Notes under the pieces: model-generated
Databases searched by the model: none
Told to the model about the DNA's origin: nothing
What the model saw: only the letters and a program-made list of their open reading frames with translations
Part shown: piece by piece, positions 39,727 to 52,947 of the stretch
Position numbering within the stretch: the first letter of the stretch is position 1
Layout of the letters: each line of letters begins with the position of its first letter
Assembly: GCA_921293015.1 (NCBI GenBank)
Contig: OV121093.1
Coordinates: 434,001-498,000 of the forward strand
Direction: 5' to 3'
DNA: 64,000 nucleotides
Source: Phorcus lineatus
Lineage: Eukaryota; Mollusca; Gastropoda; Trochida; Trochidae
Position numbers and translations under genes: made by a program

Positions 39727-39965
39727 TACGTAGCAGTTAAAGCATAAAGCAGTAGAGTACGTACCAGTTAAAGCATACAGCAGTAGAGTACGTAGCAGTT
39801 AAAGCATAAAGCAGTAGAGTACGTACCAGTTAAAGCATACAGCAGTAGAATACGTAGCAGTTAAAGCATAAAGCAGTAGAGTACGTACCAGTTAAAGCAT
39901 ACAGCAGTAGAGTACGTAGCAGTTAAAGCATAAAGCAGTAGAGTACGTACCAGTTAAAGCATACA
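39715..39965 (+). repeat. 124-bp (four-monomer) tandem duplication
   Basis: The G7A monomer and the three after it (GTACC-catacagc, GTAGC, GTACC-catacagc) occur twice in a row, with G7A bases at 39726 and 39850. Confidence 0.88.
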
Positions 39966-41430
39966 GCAGTAGAGTACGTACCAGTTAAAGCATATAGCAG
40001 TAGAGTACGTGCCAGTTAAAGCATACAGCAGTAGAGTACGTAGCAGTTAAAGCATACAGCAGTAGAGTACGTACCAGTTAAAGCATAAAACAGTAGAGTA
40101 CGTACCAGTTAAAGCATAAAGCAGTAGAGTACGTACCAGTTAAAGCATCCAGCAGTAGAGTACGTACCAGTTAAAGCATACAGCAGTAGAGTACGTAACA
40201 GTTAAAGCATAAAGCAGTAGAGTACGTGCCAGTTAAAGCATAAAGCAGTAGAGTACGTACCAGTTAAAGCATAAAGCAGTAGAGTACGTACCAGTTAAAG
40301 CATACAGCAGTAGAGTACGTAACAGTTAAAGCATAAAGCAGTAGAGTACGTAGCAGTTAAAGCATATAGCAGTAGAGTACGTGCCAGTTAAAGCATAAAG
40401 CAGTAGAGTACGTAACAGTTAAAGCATAAAGCAGTAGAGTACGTACCAGTTAAAGCATAAAGCAGTAGAGTACGTACCAGTTAAAGTATAAAGCAGTAGA
40501 GTACGTACCAGTTAAAGCATACAGCAGTAGAGTACGTAGCAGTTAAAGCATAAAGCAGTAGAGTACGTAACAGTTAAAGCATACAGCAGTAGAGTACGTA
40601 CCAGTTAAAGCATATAGCTGTAGAGTACGTGCCAGTTAAAGCATAAAGCAGTAGAGTACGTAGCAGTTAAAGCATAAAGCAGTAGAGTACGTAACAGTTA
40701 AAGCATAAAGAAGTAGAGTACGTGCCAGTAAAAGTATAAAGCAGTAGAGTACGTACCAGTTAAAGCATAAAGCAGTAGAGTACGTACCAGTTAAAGCATA
40801 AAGCAGTAGAGTACGTAACAGTTAAAGCATAAAGCAGTAGAGTACGTAGCAGTTAAAGCATAAAGCAGTAGAGTACGTACCAGTTAAAGCATAAAGCAGT
40901 AGAGTACGTAGCAGTTAAAGCATACAGCAGTAGAGTACGTACCAGTTAAAGCATAAAGCAGTAGAGTACGTACCAGTTAAAGCATAAAGCAGTAGAGTAC
41001 GTAACAGTTAAAGCATAAAGCAGTAGAGTACGTAGCAGTTAAAGCATATAGCAGTAGAGTACGTGCCAGTTAAAGCATAAAGCAGTAGAGTACGTACCAG
41101 TTAAAGCATAAAGCAGTAGAGTACGTACCAGTTAAAGCATAAAGCAGTAGAGTACGTACCAGTTAAAGCATAAAGCAGTAGAGTACGTACCAGTTAAAGC
41201 ATAAAGCAGTAGAGTACGTACCAGTTAAAGCATAAAGCAGTAGAGTACGTACCAGTTAAAGTATAAAGCAGTAGAGTACGTACCAGTTAAAGCATACAGC
41301 AGTAGAGTACGTAGCAGTTAAAGCATAAAGCAGTAGAGTACGTAACAGTTAAAGCATACAGCAGTAGAGTACGTAGCAGTTAAAGCATATAGCTGTAGAG
41401 TACGTGCCAGTTAAAGCATAAAGCAGTAGA

Positions 41431-42980
41431 GTACGTAGCAGTTAAAGCATACAGCAGTAGAGTACGTACCAGTTAAAGCATATAGCAGTAGAGTACGTGC
41501 CAGTTAAAGCATAAAGCAGTAGAGTACGTACCAGTTAAAGCATAAAGCAGTAGAGTACGTGCCAGTTAAAGCATAAAGCAGTAGAGTACGTACCAGTTAA
41601 AGTATAAAGCAGTAGAGTACGTACCAGTTAAAGCATACAGCAGTAGAGTACGTAGCAGTTAAAGCATAAAGCAGTAGAGTACGTACCAGTTAAAGCATAA
41701 AACAGTAGAGTACGTACCAGTTAAAGCATAAAGCAGTAGAGTACGTAGCAGTTAAAGCATACAGCAGTAGAGTACGTACCAGTTAAAGCATATAGCAGTA
41801 GAGTACGTGCCAGTTAAAGCATAAAGCAGTAGAGTACGTACCAGTTAAAGCATAAAGCAGTAGAGTACGTGCCAGTTAAAGCATAAAGCAGTAGAGTACG
41901 TACCAGTTAAAGTATAAAGCAGTAGAGTACGTACCAGTTAAAGCATACAGCAGTAGAGTACGTAGCAGTTAAAGCATACAGCAGTAGAGTACGTACCAGT
42001 TAAAGCATAAAACAGTAGAGTACGTACCAGTTAAAGCATAAAGCAGTAGAGTACGTAGCAGTTAAAGCATACAGCAGTAGAGTACGTACCAGTTAAAGCA
42101 TATAGCAGTAGAGTACGTGCCAGTTAAAGCATAAAGCAGTAGAGTACGTACCAGTTAAAGCATAAAGCAGTAGAGTACGTGCCAGTTAAAGCATAAAGCA
42201 GTAGAGTACGTACCAGTTAAAGTATAAAGCAGTAGAGTACGTACCAGTTAAAGCATACAGCAGTAGAGTACGTACCAGTTAAAGCATAAAGCAGTAGAGT
42301 ACGTACCAGTTAAAGCATAAAACAGTAGAGTACGTACCAGTTAAAGCATAAAGCAGTAGAGTACGTAGCAGTTAAAGCATACAGCAGTAGAGTACGTACC
42401 AGTTAAAGCATATAGCAGTAGAGTACGTGCCAGTTAAAGCATAAAGCAGTAGAGTACGTACCAGTTAAAGCATAAAGCAGTAGAGTACGTGCCAGTTAAA
42501 GCATAAAGCAGTAGAGTACGTACCAGTTAAAGTATAAAGCAGTAGAGTACGTACCAGTTAAAGCATACAGCAGTAGAGTACGTAGCAGTTAAAGCATACA
42601 GCAGTAGAGTACGTACCAGTTAAAGCATAAAACAGTAGAGTACGTACCAGTTAAAGCATAAAGCAGTAGAGTACGTAGCAGTTAAAGCATACAGCAGTAG
42701 AGTACGTACCAGTTAAAGCATATAGCAGTAGAGTACGTGCCAGTTAAAGCATAAAGCAGTAGAGTACGTACCAGTTAAAGCATAAAGCAGTAGAGTACGT
42801 ACCAGTTAAAGCATAAAGCAGTAGAGTACGTACCAGTTAAAGTATAAAGCAGTAGAGTACGTACCAGTTAAAGCATACAGCAGTAGAGTACGTAGCAGTT
42901 AAAGCATACAGCAGTAGAGTACGTACCAGTTAAAGCATAAAACAGTAGAGTACGTACCAGTTAAAGCATAAAGCAGTAGA
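41431..42980 (+). repeat. 310-bp HOR (10-mer), five tandem copies
   Basis: The G30A monomer (ataaaAc) recurs at 41702, 42012, 42322, 42632 and 42942, exactly 310 bp apart. Each unit opens with GTAGC-catacagc, GTACC-catatagc and GTGCC, and contains the full-length GTGCC monomer that is 24 bp long in the left domain, followed by the GTACC monomer with C24T. Small differences between copies are swaps of GTAGC/GTACC and catacagc/cataaagc. It is the longest regular HOR run in the window. Confidence 0.93.
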
Positions 42981-43213
42981 GTACGTACCAGTTAAAGCAT
43001 ACAGCAGTAGAGTACGTACCAGTTAAAGCATAAAACAGTAGAGTACGTACCAGTTAAAGCATAAAGCAGTAGAGTACGTACCAGTTAAAGCATCCAGCAG
43101 TAGAGTACGTACCAGTTAAAGCATACAGCAGTAGAGTACGTAACAGTTAAAGCATAAAGCAGTAGAGTACGTACCAGTTAAAGCATAAAGCAGTAGAGTA
43201 CGTACCAGTTAAA

Positions 43214-44035
43214 TCATACAGCAGTAGAGTACGTACCAGTTAAAGCATACAGCAGTAGAGTACGTACCAGTTAAAGCATAAAGCAGTAGAGTACGTATCA
43301 GTTAAAGCATAAAGCAGTAGAGTACGTACCAGTTAAAGCATACAGCAGTAGAGTACGTAACAGTTAAAGCATAAAGCAGTAGAGTCCGTATCAATTAAAG
43401 CATAAAGCAGTAGAGTACGTAACAGTTAAAGCATACAGCAGTAGAGTACGTACCATTTAAAGCATATAGCAGTAGAGTACGTATCAGATAAAGCATAAAG
43501 CAGTAGAGTACGTAGCAGTTAAAGCATAAAGCAGTAGAGTACGTATCAGTTAAAGCATAAAGCAGTAGAGTACGTATCAGTTAAAGCATACAGCAGTAGA
43601 GTACGTAACAGTTAAAGCATAAAGCAGTAGAGTACGTACCAGTTAAAGCATAAAGCAGTAGAGTACGTACCAGTTAAAGCATATAGCAGTAGAGTACGTA
43701 GCAGTTAAAGCATAAAGCAGTAGAGTACGTATCAGTTAAAGTATAAAGCAGTAGAGTACGTACCAGTTAAAGCATAAAGCAGTAGAGTACGTACCAGTTA
43801 AAGCATATAGCAGTAGAGTACGTGCCAGTTAAAGCATAAAGCAGTAGAGTACGTACCAGTTAAAGCATGTAGCAGTAGAGTACGTACCAGTTAAAGCATA
43901 AAGCAGTAGAGTACGTACCAGTTAAAGCATAAAGCAGTAGAGTACGTACCAGTTAAAGCATAAAGCAGTAGAGTACGTACCAGTTAAAGTATAAAGCAGT
44001 AGAGTACGTACCAGTTAAAGCATACAGCAGTAGAA
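43214..44035 (+). repeat. Long cassette, G17T haplotype
   Basis: 821 bp, with GAGTCC/CAATT at 43386, G17T (caTttaaag) at 43456 and T18A (cagAtaaag) at 43488. This is the first of five right-hand cassettes carrying G17T, which I do not see to the left. Confidence 0.88.
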
Positions 44036-45260
44036 TACGTAGCAGTTAAAGCATAAAGCAGTAGAGTACGTACCAGTTAAAGCATACAGCAGTAGAGTAC
44101 GTAGCAGTTAAAGCATAAAGCAGTAGAGTACGTACCAGTTAAAGTATAAAGCAGTAGAGTACGTACCAGTTAAAGCATAAAGCAGTAGAGTACGTACCAG
44201 TTAAAGCATACAGCAGTAGAGTACGTGCCAGTTAAAGCATAAAGCAGTAGAGTACGTACCAGTTAAAGCATAAAGCAGTAGAGTACGTACCAGTTAAAGC
44301 ATACAGCAGTAGAGTACGTACCAGTTAAAGCATAAAGCAGTAGAGTACGTACCAGTTAAAGCATAAAGCAGTAGAGTACGTACCAGTTAAAGTATAAAGC
44401 AGTAGAGTACGTACCAGTTAAAGCATACAGCAGTAGAATACGTAGCAGTTAAAGCATAAAGCAGTAGAGTACGTGCCAGTTAAAGCATACAGCAGTAGAG
44501 TACGTAGCAGTTAAAGCATAAAGCAGTAGAGTACGTACCAGTTAAAGCATAAAGCAGTAGAGTACGTACCAGTTAAAGTATATAGCAGTAGAGTACGTGC
44601 CAGTTAAAGCATACAGCAGTAGAGTACGTAGCAGTTAAAGCATACAGCAGTAGAGTACGTACCAGTTAAAGCATAAAACAGTAGAGTACGTACCAGTTAA
44701 AGCATAAAGCAGTAGAGTACGTACCAGTTAAAGCATCCAGCAGTAGAGTACGTACCAGTTAAAGCATAAAGCAGTAGAGTACGTACCAGTTAAAGTATAA
44801 AGCAGTAGAGTACGTACCAGTTAAAGCATACAGCAGTAGAATACGTAGCAGTTAAAGCATAAAGCAGTAGAGTACGTACCAGTTAAAGCATACAGCAGTA
44901 GAGTACGTAGCAGTTAAAGCATAAAGCAGTAGAGTACGTATCAGTTAAAGTATAAAGCAGTAGAGTACGTACCAGTTAAAGCATAAAGCAGTAGAGTACG
45001 TACCAGTTAAAGCATATAGCAGTAGAGTACGTGCCAGTTAAAGCATAAAGCAGTAGAGTACGTACCAGTTAAAGCATGTAGCAGTAGAGTACGTACCAGT
45101 TAAAGCATACAGCAGTAGAGTACGTACCAGTTAAAGCATAAAGCAGTAGAGTACGTACCAGTTAAAGCATAAAGCAGTAGAGTACGTACCAGTTAAAGTA
45201 TAAAGCAGTAGAGTACGTACCAGTTAAAGCATACAGCAGTAGAATACGTAGCAGTTAAAG
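44020..45260 (+). repeat. 403-bp HOR (13-mer), first run
   Basis: G7A bases lie at 44035, 44438, 44841 and 45244, spaced 403 bp. The intervening monomer order is not identical in each step: the first interval ends in a GTACC/GTGCC series, the second includes G30A and CATCC, and the third includes catGTagc. The equal spacing thus joins different blocks of the same length. Confidence 0.85.
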
Positions 45261-45972
45261 CATAAAGCAGTAGAGTACGTACCAGTTAAAGCATACAGCA
45301 GTAGAGTACGTAGCAGTTAAAGCATAAAGCAGTAGAGTACGTACCAGTTAAAGCATAAAGCAGTAGAGTACGTACCAGTTAAAGTATATAGCAGTAGAGT
45401 ACGTGCCAGTTAAAGCATACAGCAGTAGAGTACGTAGCAGTTAAAGCATACAGCAGTAGAGTACGTACCAGTTAAAGCATAAAACAGTAGAGTACGTACC
45501 AGTTAAAGCATAAAGCAGTAGAGTACGTACCAGTTAAAGCATCCAGCAGTAGAGTACGTACCAGTTAAAGCATAAAGCAGTAGAGTACGTATCAGTTAAA
45601 GCATAAAGCAGTAGAGTACGTACCAGTTAAAGCATATAGCAGTAGAGTACGTAGCAGTTAAAGCATAAAGCAGTAGAGTACGTATCAGTTAAAGTATAAA
45701 GCAGTAGAGTACGTACCAGTTAAAGCATAAAGCAGTAGAGTACGTACCAGTTAAAGCATATAGCAGTAGAGTACGTGCCAGTTAAAGCATAAAGCAGTAG
45801 AGTACGTACCAGTTAAAGCATGTAGCAGTAGAGTACGTACCAGTTAAAGCATACAGCAGTAGAGTACGTACCAGTTAAAGCATAAAGCAGTAGAGTACGT
45901 ACCAGTTAAAGCATAAAGCAGTAGAGTACGTACCAGTTAAAGTATAAAGCAGTAGAGTACGTACCAGTTAAA

Positions 45973-47213
45973 GCATACAGCAGTAGAATACGTAGCAGTT
46001 AAAGCATAAAGCAGTAGAGTACGTACCAGTTAAAGCATACAGCAGTAGAGTACGTAGCAGTTAAAGCATAAAGCAGTAGAGTACGTATCAGTTAAAGCAT
46101 AAAGCAGTAGAGTACGTACCAGTTAAAGCATAAAGCAGTAGAGTACGTACCAGTTAAAGCATATAGCAGTAGAGTACGTGCCAGTTAAAGCATAAAGCAG
46201 TAGAGTACGTACCAGTTAAAGCATGTAGCAGTAGAGTACGTACCAGTTAAAGCATACAGCAGTAGAGTACGTACCAGTTAAAGCATAAAGCAGTAGAGTA
46301 CGTACCAGTTAAAGCATAAAGCAGTAGAGTACGTACCAGTTAAAGTATAAAGCAGTAGAGTACGTACCAGTTAAAGCATACAGCAGTAGAATACGTAGCA
46401 GTTAAAGCATAAAGCAGTAGAGTACGTGCCAGTTAAAGCATACAGCAGTAGAGTACGTAGCAGTTAAAGCATAAAGCAGTAGAGTACGTACCAGTTAAAG
46501 CATAAAGCAGTAGAGTACGTACCAGTTAAAGTATATAGCAGTAGAGTACGTGCCAGTTAAAGCATACAGCAGTAGAGTACGTAGCAGTTAAAGCATACAG
46601 CAGTAGAGTACGTACCAGTTAAAGCATAAAACAGTAGAGTACGTACCAGTTAAAGCATAAAGCAGTAGAGTACGTACCAGTTAAAGCATCCAGCAGTAGA
46701 GTACGTACCAGTTAAAGCATAAAGCAGTAGAGTACGTACCAGTTAAAGTATAAAGCAGTAGAGTACGTACCAGTTAAAGCATACAGCAGTAGAATACGTA
46801 GCAGTTAAAGCATAAAGCAGTAGAGTACGTACCAGTTAAAGCATACAGCAGTAGAGTACGTAGCAGTTAAAGCATAAAGCAGTAGAGTACGTATCAGTTA
46901 AAGTATAAAGCAGTAGAGTACGTACCAGTTAAAGCATAAAGCAGTAGAGTACGTACCAGTTAAAGCATATAGCAGTAGAGTACGTGCCAGTTAAAGCATA
47001 AAGCAGTAGAGTACGTACCAGTTAAAGCATGTAGCAGTAGAGTACGTACCAGTTAAAGCATACAGCAGTAGAGTACGTACCAGTTAAAGCATAAAGCAGT
47101 AGAGTACGTACCAGTTAAAGCATAAAGCAGTAGAGTACGTACCAGTTAAAGTATAAAGCAGTAGAGTACGTACCAGTTAAAGCATACAGCAGTAGAATAC
47201 GTAGCAGTTAAAG
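45973..47213 (+). repeat. 403-bp HOR (13-mer), second run
   Basis: G7A bases at 45988, 46391, 46794 and 47197, spaced 403 bp. This is the copy of the first run made by the 1,953-bp duplication, with the same alternation of interval types. Confidence 0.85.
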
Positions 47214-48390
47214 CATAAAGCAGTAGAGTACGTACCAGTTAAAGCATACAGCAGTAGAGTACGTAGCAGTTAAAGCATAAAGCAGTAGAGTACGTACCAG
47301 TTAAAGCATAAAGCAGTAGAGTACGTACCAGTTAAAGTATATAGCAGTAGAGTACGTGCCAGTTAAAGCATACAGCAGTAGAGTACGTAGCAGTTAAAGC
47401 ATACAGCAGTAGAGTACGTACCAGTTAAAGCATAAAACAGTAGAGTACGTACCAGTTAAAGCATAAAGCAGTAGAGTACGTACCAGTTAAAGCATCCAGC
47501 AGTAGAGTACGTACCAGTTAAAGCATAAAGCAGTAGAGTACGTACCAGTTAAAGCATAAAGCAGTAGAGTACGTACCAGTTAAAGCATACAGCAGTAGAG
47601 TACGTAGCAGTTAAAGCATAAAGCAGTAGAGTACGTAACAGTTAAAGCATACAGCAGTAGAGTACGTACCAGTTAAAGCATATAGCTGTAGAGTACGTGC
47701 CAGTTAAAGCATAAAGCAGTAGAGTACGTAGCAGTTAAAGCATACAGCAGTAGAGTACGTACCAGTTAAAGCATATAGCAGTAGAGTACGTACCAGTTAA
47801 AGCATATAGCAGTAGAGTACGTGCCAGTTAAAGCATACAGCAGTAGAGTACGTAGCAGTTAAAGCATAAAACAGTAGAGTACGTACCAGTTAAAGCATAA
47901 AGCAGTAGAGTACGTACCAGTTAAAGCATCCAGCAGTAGAGTACGTACCAGTTAAAGCATACAGCAGTAGAGTACGTACCAGTTAAAGCATACAGCAGTA
48001 GAGTACGTACCAGTTAAAGCATACAGCAGTAGAGTACGTGCCAGTTAAAGCATAAAGCAGTAGAGTACGTACCAGTTAAAGCATACAGCAGTAGAGTACG
48101 TACCAGTTAAAGCATAAAGCAGTAGAGTACGTACCAGTTAAAGCATAAAGCAGTAGAGTACGTACCAGTTAAAGCATACAGCAGTAGAGTACGTACCAGT
48201 TAAAGCATAAAACAGTAGAGTACGTACCAGTTAAAGCATAAAGCAGTAGAGTACGTACCAGTTAAAGCATCCAGCAGTAGAGTACGTACCAGTTAAAGCA
48301 TACAGCAGTAGAGTACGTAACAGTTAAAGCATAAAGCAGTAGAGTACGTGCCAGTTAAAGCATAAAGCAGTAGAGTACGTACCAGTTAAA

Positions 48391-49212
48391 TCATACAGCA
48401 GTAGAGTACGTACCAGTTAAAGCATACAGCAGTAGAGTACGTACCAGTTAAAGCATAAAGCAGTAGAGTACGTATCAGTTAAAGCATAAAGCAGTAGAGT
48501 ACGTACCAGTTAAAGCATACAGCAGTAGAGTACGTAACAGTTAAAGCATAAAGCAGTAGAGTCCGTATCAATTAAAGCATAAAGCAGTAGAGTACGTAAC
48601 AGTTAAAGCATACAGCAGTAGAGTACGTACCATTTAAAGCATATAGCAGTAGAGTACGTATCAGTTAAAGCATAAAGCAGTAGAGTACGTAGCAGTTAAA
48701 GCATAAAGCAGTAGAGTACGTATCAGTTAAAGCATAAAGCAGTAGAGTACGTATCAGTTAAAGCATACAGCAGTAGAGTACGTAACAGTTAAAGCATAAA
48801 GCAGTAGAGTACGTATCAGTTAAAGCATAAAGCAGTAGAGTACGTACCAGTTAAAGCATATAGCAGTAGAGTACGTAGCAGTTAAAGCATAAAGCAGTAG
48901 AGTACGTATCAGTTAAAGTATAAAGCAGTAGAGTACGTACCAGTTAAAGCATAAAGCAGTAGAGTACGTACCAGTTAAAGCATATAGCAGTAGAGTACGT
49001 GCCAGTTAAAGCATAAAGCAGTAGAGTACGTACCAGTTAAAGCATGTAGCAGTAGAGTACGTACCAGTTAAAGCATACAGCAGTAGAGTACGTACCAGTT
49101 AAAGCATAAAGCAGTAGAGTACGTACCAGTTAAAGCATAAAGCAGTAGAGTACGTACCAGTTAAAGTATAAAGCAGTAGAGTACGTACCAGTTAAAGCAT
49201 ACAGCAGTAGAA
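48391..49212 (+). repeat. Long cassette, G17T haplotype
   Basis: 821 bp at +5,177 from 43214; GAGTCC/CAATT at 48563 and G17T at 48633. T18A is absent. Confidence 0.87.
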
Positions 49213-49589
49213 TACGTAGCAGTTAAAGCATAAAGCAGTAGAGTACGTACCAGTTAAAGCATACAGCAGTAGAGTACGTAGCAGTTAAAGCATAAAGCAG
49301 TAGAGTACGTACCAGTTAAAGCATAAAGCAGTAGAGTACGTACCAGTTAAAGTATATAGCAGTAGAGTACGTGCCAGTTAAAGCATACAGCAGTAGAGTA
49401 CGTAGCAGTTAAAGCATACAGCAGTAGAGTACGTACCAGTTAAAGCATAAAACAGTAGAGTACGTACCAGTTAAAGCATAAAGCAGTAGAGTACGTACCA
49501 GTTAAAGCATCCAGCAGTAGAGTACGTACCAGTTAAAGCATAAAGCAGTAGAGTACGTACCAGTTAAAGTATAAAGCAGTAGAGTACGT

Positions 49590-50640
49590 ACCAGTTAAAG
49601 CATACAGCAGTAGAGTACGTAGCAGTTAAAGCATAAAGCAGTAGAGTACGTAACAGTTAAAGCATACAGCAGTAGAGTACGTACCAGTTAAAGCATATAG
49701 CTGTAGAGTACGTGCCAGTTAAAGCATAAAGCAGTAGAGTACGTAGCAGTTAAAGCATACAGCAGTAGAGTACGTACCAGTTAAAGCATATAGCAGTAGA
49801 GTACGTACCAGTTAAAGCATATAGCAGTAGAGTACGTGCCAGTTAAAGCATACAGCAGTAGAGTACGTAGCAGTTAAAGCATAAAACAGTAGAGTACGTA
49901 CCAGTTAAAGCATACAGCAGTAGAGTACGTAGCAGTTAAAGCATAAAGCAGTAGAGTACGTACCAGTTAAAGCATAAAGCAGTAGAGTACGTACCAGTTA
50001 AAGTATATAGCAGTAGAGTACGTGCCAGTTAAAGCATACAGCAGTAGAGTACGTAGCAGTTAAAGCATACAGCAGTAGAGTACGTACCAGTTAAAGCATA
50101 AAACAGTAGAGTACGTACCAGTTAAAGCATAAAGCAGTAGAGTACGTACCAGTTAAAGCATCCAGCAGTAGAGTACGTACCAGTTAAAGCATAAAGCAGT
50201 AGAGTACGTACCAGTTAAAGTATAAAGCAGTAGAGTACGTACCAGTTAAAGCATACAGCAGTAGAGTACGTAGCAGTTAAAGCATAAAGCAGTAGAGTAC
50301 GTAACAGTTAAAGCATACAGCAGTAGAGTACGTACCAGTTAAAGCATATAGCTGTAGAGTACGTGCCAGTTAAAGCATAAAGCAGTAGAGTACGTAGCAG
50401 TTAAAGCATACAGCAGTAGAGTACGTACCAGTTAAAGCATATAGCAGTAGAGTACGTACCAGTTAAAGCATATAGCAGTAGAGTACGTGCCAGTTAAAGC
50501 ATACAGCAGTAGAGTACGTAGCAGTTAAAGCATAAAACAGTAGAGTACGTACCAGTTAAAGCATAAAGCAGTAGAGTACGTACCAGTTAAAGCATCCAGC
50601 AGTAGAGTACGTACCAGTTAAAGCATACAGCAGTAGAGTA
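49590..50640 (+). repeat. Tandem block around A1T monomers (about 650 bp)
   Basis: The series GTAAC-catacagc, GTACC-catatagc, A1T-GTGCC, GTAGC, two catatagc monomers, GTGCC, GTAGC, G30A occurs near 49.65-49.9 kb and again near 50.3-50.55 kb, with A1T bases close to 49702 and 50353 (21 monomers, 651 bp). Related copies lie near 47.69, 54.66, 56.46 and 61.17 kb. Confidence 0.75.
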
Positions 50641-52365
50641 CGTACCAGTTAAAGCATACAGCAGTAGAGTACGTGCCAGTTAAAGCATAAAGCAGTAGAG
50701 TACGTACCAGTTAAAGCATAAAGCAGTAGAGTACGTACCAGTTAAAGCATACAGCAGTAGAGTACGTAACAGTTAAAGCATAAAGCAGTAGAGTACGTGC
50801 CAGTTAAAGCATAAAGCAGTAGAGTACGTACCAGTTAAAGCATAAAGCAGTAGAGTACGTACCAGTTAAAGCATACAGCAGTAGAGTACGTAACAGTTAA
50901 AGCATAAAGAAGTAGAGTACGTGCCAGTTAAAGTATAAAGCAGTAGAGTACGTACCAGTTAAAGCATAAAGCAGTAGAGTACGTACCAGTTAAAGCATAA
51001 AGCAGTAGAGTACGTAACAGTTAAAGCATAAAGCAGTAGAGTACGTAGCAGTTAAAGCATATAGCAGTAGAGTACGTGCCAGTTAAAGCATAAAGCAGTA
51101 GAGTACGTAACAGTTAAAGCATAAAGCAGTAGAGTACGTACCAGTTAAAGCATAAAGCAGTAGAGTACGTACCAGTTAAAGTATAAAGCAGTAGAGTACG
51201 TACCAGTTAAAGCATACAGCAGTAGAGTACGTAGCAGTTAAAGCATAAAGCAGTAGAGTACGTAACAGTTAAAGCATACAGCAGTAGAGTACGTACCAGT
51301 TAAAGCATATAGCTGTAGAGTACGTGCCAGTTAAAGCATAAAGCAGCAGAGTACGTAGCAGTTAAAGCATACAGCAGTAGAGTACGTAACAGTTAAAGCA
51401 TAAAGAAGTAGAGTACGTGCCAGTAAAAGTATAAAGCAGTAGAGTACGTACCAGTTAAAGCATAAAGCAGTAGAGTACGTACCAGTTAAAGCATAAAGCA
51501 GTAGAGTACGTAACAGTTAAAGCATAAAGCAGTAGAGTACGTAGCAGTTAAAGCATAAAGCAGTAGAGTACGTACCAGTTAAAGCATAAAGCAGTAGAGT
51601 ACGTAGCAGTTAAAGCATACAGCAGTAGAGTACGTACCAGTTAAAGCATAAAGCAGTAGAGTACGTACCAGTTAAAGCATAAAGCAGTAGAGTACGTACC
51701 AGTTAAAGTATAAAGCAGTAGAGTACGTACCAGTTAAAGCATACAGCAGTAGAGTACGTAGCAGTTAAAGCATAAAGCAGTAGAGTACGTAACAGTTAAA
51801 GCATACAGCAGTAGAGTACGTAGCAGTTAAAGCATATAGCTGTAGAGTACGTGCCAGTTAAAGCATAAAGCAGTAGAGTACGTAGCAGTTAAAGCATACA
51901 GCAGTAGAGTACGTACCAGTTAAAGCATATAGCAGTAGAGTACGTGCCAGTTAAAGCATAAAGCAGTAGAGTACGTACCAGTTAAAGCATAAAGCAGTAG
52001 AGTACGTGCCAGTTAAAGCATAAAGCAGTAGAGTACGTACCAGTTAAAGTATAAAGCAGTAGAGTACGTACCAGTTAAAGCATACAGCAGTAGAGTACGT
52101 AGCAGTTAAAGCATACAGCAGTAGAGTACGTACCAGTTAAAGCATATAGCAGTAGAGTACGTGCCAGTTAAAGCATAAAGCAGTAGAGTACGTACCAGTT
52201 AAAGCATAAAGCAGTAGAGTACGTGCCAGTTAAAGCATAAAGCAGTAGAGTACGTACCAGTTAAAGTATAAAGCAGTAGAGTACGTACCAGTTAAAGCAT
52301 ACAGCAGTAGAGTACGTAGCAGTTAAAGCATACAGCAGTAGAGTACGTACCAGTTAAAGCATAAA

Positions 52366-52690
52366 ACAGTAGAGTACGTACCAGTTAAAGCATAAAGCAG
52401 TAGAGTACGTAGCAGTTAAAGCATACAGCAGTAGAGTACGTACCAGTTAAAGCATATAGCAGTAGAGTACGTGCCAGTTAAAGCATAAAGCAGTAGAGTA
52501 CGTACCAGTTAAAGCATAAAGCAGTAGAGTACGTGCCAGTTAAAGCATAAAGCAGTAGAGTACGTACCAGTTAAAGCATAAAGCAGTAGAGTACGTACCA
52601 GTTAAAGCATACAGCAGTAGAGTACGTAGCAGTTAAAGCATACAGCAGTAGAGTACGTACCAGTTAAAGCATAAAACAGTAGAGTACGTA
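52366..52690 (+). repeat. 310-bp HOR interval
   Basis: G30A bases at 52366 and 52676 are 310 bp apart, with the same internal order as the five-copy array at 41.4-43.0 kb. The unit just upstream (51.9-52.13 kb) is shortened, because it lacks the G30A monomer and its neighbours. Confidence 0.8.
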
Positions 52691-52947
52691 CCAGTTAAAG
52701 CATAAAGCAGTAGAGTACGTACCAGTTAAAGCATACAGCAGTAGAGTACGTACCAGTTAAAGCATAAAACAGTAGAGTACGTACCAGTTAAAGCATAAAG
52801 CAGTAGAGTACGTACCAGTTAAAGCATCCAGCAGTAGAGTACGTACCAGTTAAAGCATACAGCAGTAGAGTACGTAACAGTTAAAGCATAAAGCAGTAGA
52901 GTACGTGCCAGTTAAAGCATAAAGCAGTAGAGTACGTACCAGTTAAA

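Larger units (their letters stand above)
43650..47545 (+). repeat. 1,953-bp block (63 monomers) duplicated in tandem
   Basis: Markers repeat at exactly +1,953: G7A 44035/45988, 44438/46391, 44841/46794 and 45244/47197; CATCC 44734/46687 and 45540/47493; catatagc before GTAGC 43680/45633. The unit itself contains 13-monomer repeats, so this is a repeat of repeats. Confidence 0.92.

Noticed and set aside
44020-47213. A simple eight-copy 403-bp tandem repeat
   Set aside because: The G7A spacing is 403 bp within each run, but the runs are separated by 744 bp and the monomer order differs between successive intervals. The regularity is partly a spacing effect inside a 1,953-bp duplication.
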